Assembly: GCA_903909415.1 (NCBI GenBank)
Contig: CAIVVS010000087.1
Span: 1 to 13,456 of the forward strand
DNA length: 13,456 nt
Source: an uncultured Pseudomonadota bacterium
GTDB lineage: Bacteria; Pseudomonadota; Gammaproteobacteria; Burkholderiales; SG8-39
Direction of reading: 5' to 3'
Shown: positions 13,223-13,456 of the stretch, piece by piece
Layout: the number at the start of each line of letters is the position of its first letter
Numbering within the stretch: position 1 is the first letter of the stretch
Position numbers and translations under genes: made by a program
Notes under the pieces: model-generated
Database searches by the model: none
The model's input: only the letters and a program-made list of their open reading frames with translations
What the model was told of the DNA's origin: nothing

Positions 13223-13456
13223 TTGGATCCCACCCTGGTCTGGACCATCGCCGGCTTCGTGCTGGTGATCACCGAACTGGTTAGCGGCACCTTTTACCTG
13301 CTGGTGCTGGGCGTCGGTGCCTTCGCCGGGGCCGGCCTGTCGTTCGCCGGTGCGCCGATGTGGGCGCAGGCCGTGGGCGCGGGGGTGGTGGCGGTCGCCG
13401 GCGCCTACTGGGTGCACGCCCTGCGCGCCAACCGCGCCGGCGTGCAGATGGCCTCG
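13223..13456 (+). CDS. NfeD-like membrane protein, N-terminal part
   Basis: The frame is open from TTG 13223 to the right edge (78 codons). It is preceded by AGGAG at 5 bases, and no ATG occurs at a usable place, so TTG is taken as the start. The protein reads DPTLVWTIAGFVLVITELVS, then GTFYLLVLGVGAFAGAGLSF, and a third hydrophobic stretch AVGAGVVAVAGAYWV, i.e. three closely spaced membrane helices. This is the pattern of short NfeD-like proteins, usually encoded next to a stomatin/SPFH gene and linked to membrane-domain quality. The C-terminal OB-fold domain and any stomatin partner lie outside the window. It is divergent from phnC and probably unrelated to phosphonates. Confidence 0.75.
   Translation, partial: MDPTLVWTIAGFVLVITELVSGTFYLLVLGVGAFAGAGLSFAGAPMWAQAVGAGVVAVAGAYWVHALRANRAGVQMAS

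Noticed and set aside
1..13456. CRISPR arrays, tRNA or rRNA genes, insertion sequences or attachment sites
   Set aside because: None was recognised. Coding density is near complete, and the only clear repeat is the short one at the end of phnJ.

Overview
This very GC-rich window, almost fully coding, carries a phosphonate-catabolism locus. It holds a complete carbon-phosphorus (C-P) lyase gene set and its importer, with accessory genes that differ from the E. coli phnCDEFGHIJKLMNOP order. The host is most likely a proteobacterium: compact operons with ATGA overlaps, Shine-Dalgarno sites, Pho-box-like sites, and a DUF1223 gene and an NfeD-like gene as flanks. The NfeD-like N-terminus resembles betaproteobacterial members as I remember them, but the taxon is not settled by this window.

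Layout. (1) 2-316 (+): the C-terminal end of a DUF1223 secreted protein, a flanking housekeeping-type gene. (2) 334-2422 (-): phnF (GntR/HutC repressor), a DUF1045 2H-phosphoesterase gene, and phnN. (3) 2423-2505: a divergent control region, one of only two AT-rich islands here. It holds a Pho-box-like site, an extended -10 and a perfect palindrome TGTCTAGACA that is a good PhnF operator. (4) 2506-8846 (+): phnG, phnH, phnI, phnJ, a GNAT acetyltransferase gene, phnK, phnL, phnM, tightly packed and mostly overlapping. (5) 8847-8895: a convergent gap with a strong GC hairpin. (6) 8896-13029 (-): phnC, phnD, phnE1, phnE2 and an HD-domain gene with the full PhnZ-type di-iron ligand set. (7) 13030-13222: the second AT-rich island, with a good Pho box facing phnC. 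(8) 13223-13456 (+): the start of an NfeD-like membrane protein, using a TTG start.

How it works together. PhnCDE1E2 imports a phosphonate. PhnG, H, I and L couple it to ATP to give a ribose 1-phosphonate 5-triphosphate. PhnM removes diphosphate, and the radical-SAM enzyme PhnJ (with PhnK docked on the core complex) breaks the C-P bond, leaving 5-phosphoribosyl 1,2-cyclic phosphate. E. coli then uses PhnP to open the ring and PhnN to make PRPP. Here PhnN is present but PhnP is not in view, and the DUF1045 2H-phosphoesterase beside phnN is the obvious candidate replacement. The GNAT protein probably acylates aminoalkylphosphonates (PhnO-like role). The HD protein suggests a second, oxidative way of breaking C-P bonds fed by the same importer.

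The main items for follow-up are the HD oxygenase without a visible hydroxylase partner, DUF1045 as a PhnP substitute, the GNAT gene wedged between phnJ and phnK next to a repeat-built PhnJ tail, a PhnD that seems to lack the acidic residues that bind aminoethylphosphonate in E. coli, and the two-layer promoter architecture. No clearly unprecedented system is visible; the novelty lies in the combination.
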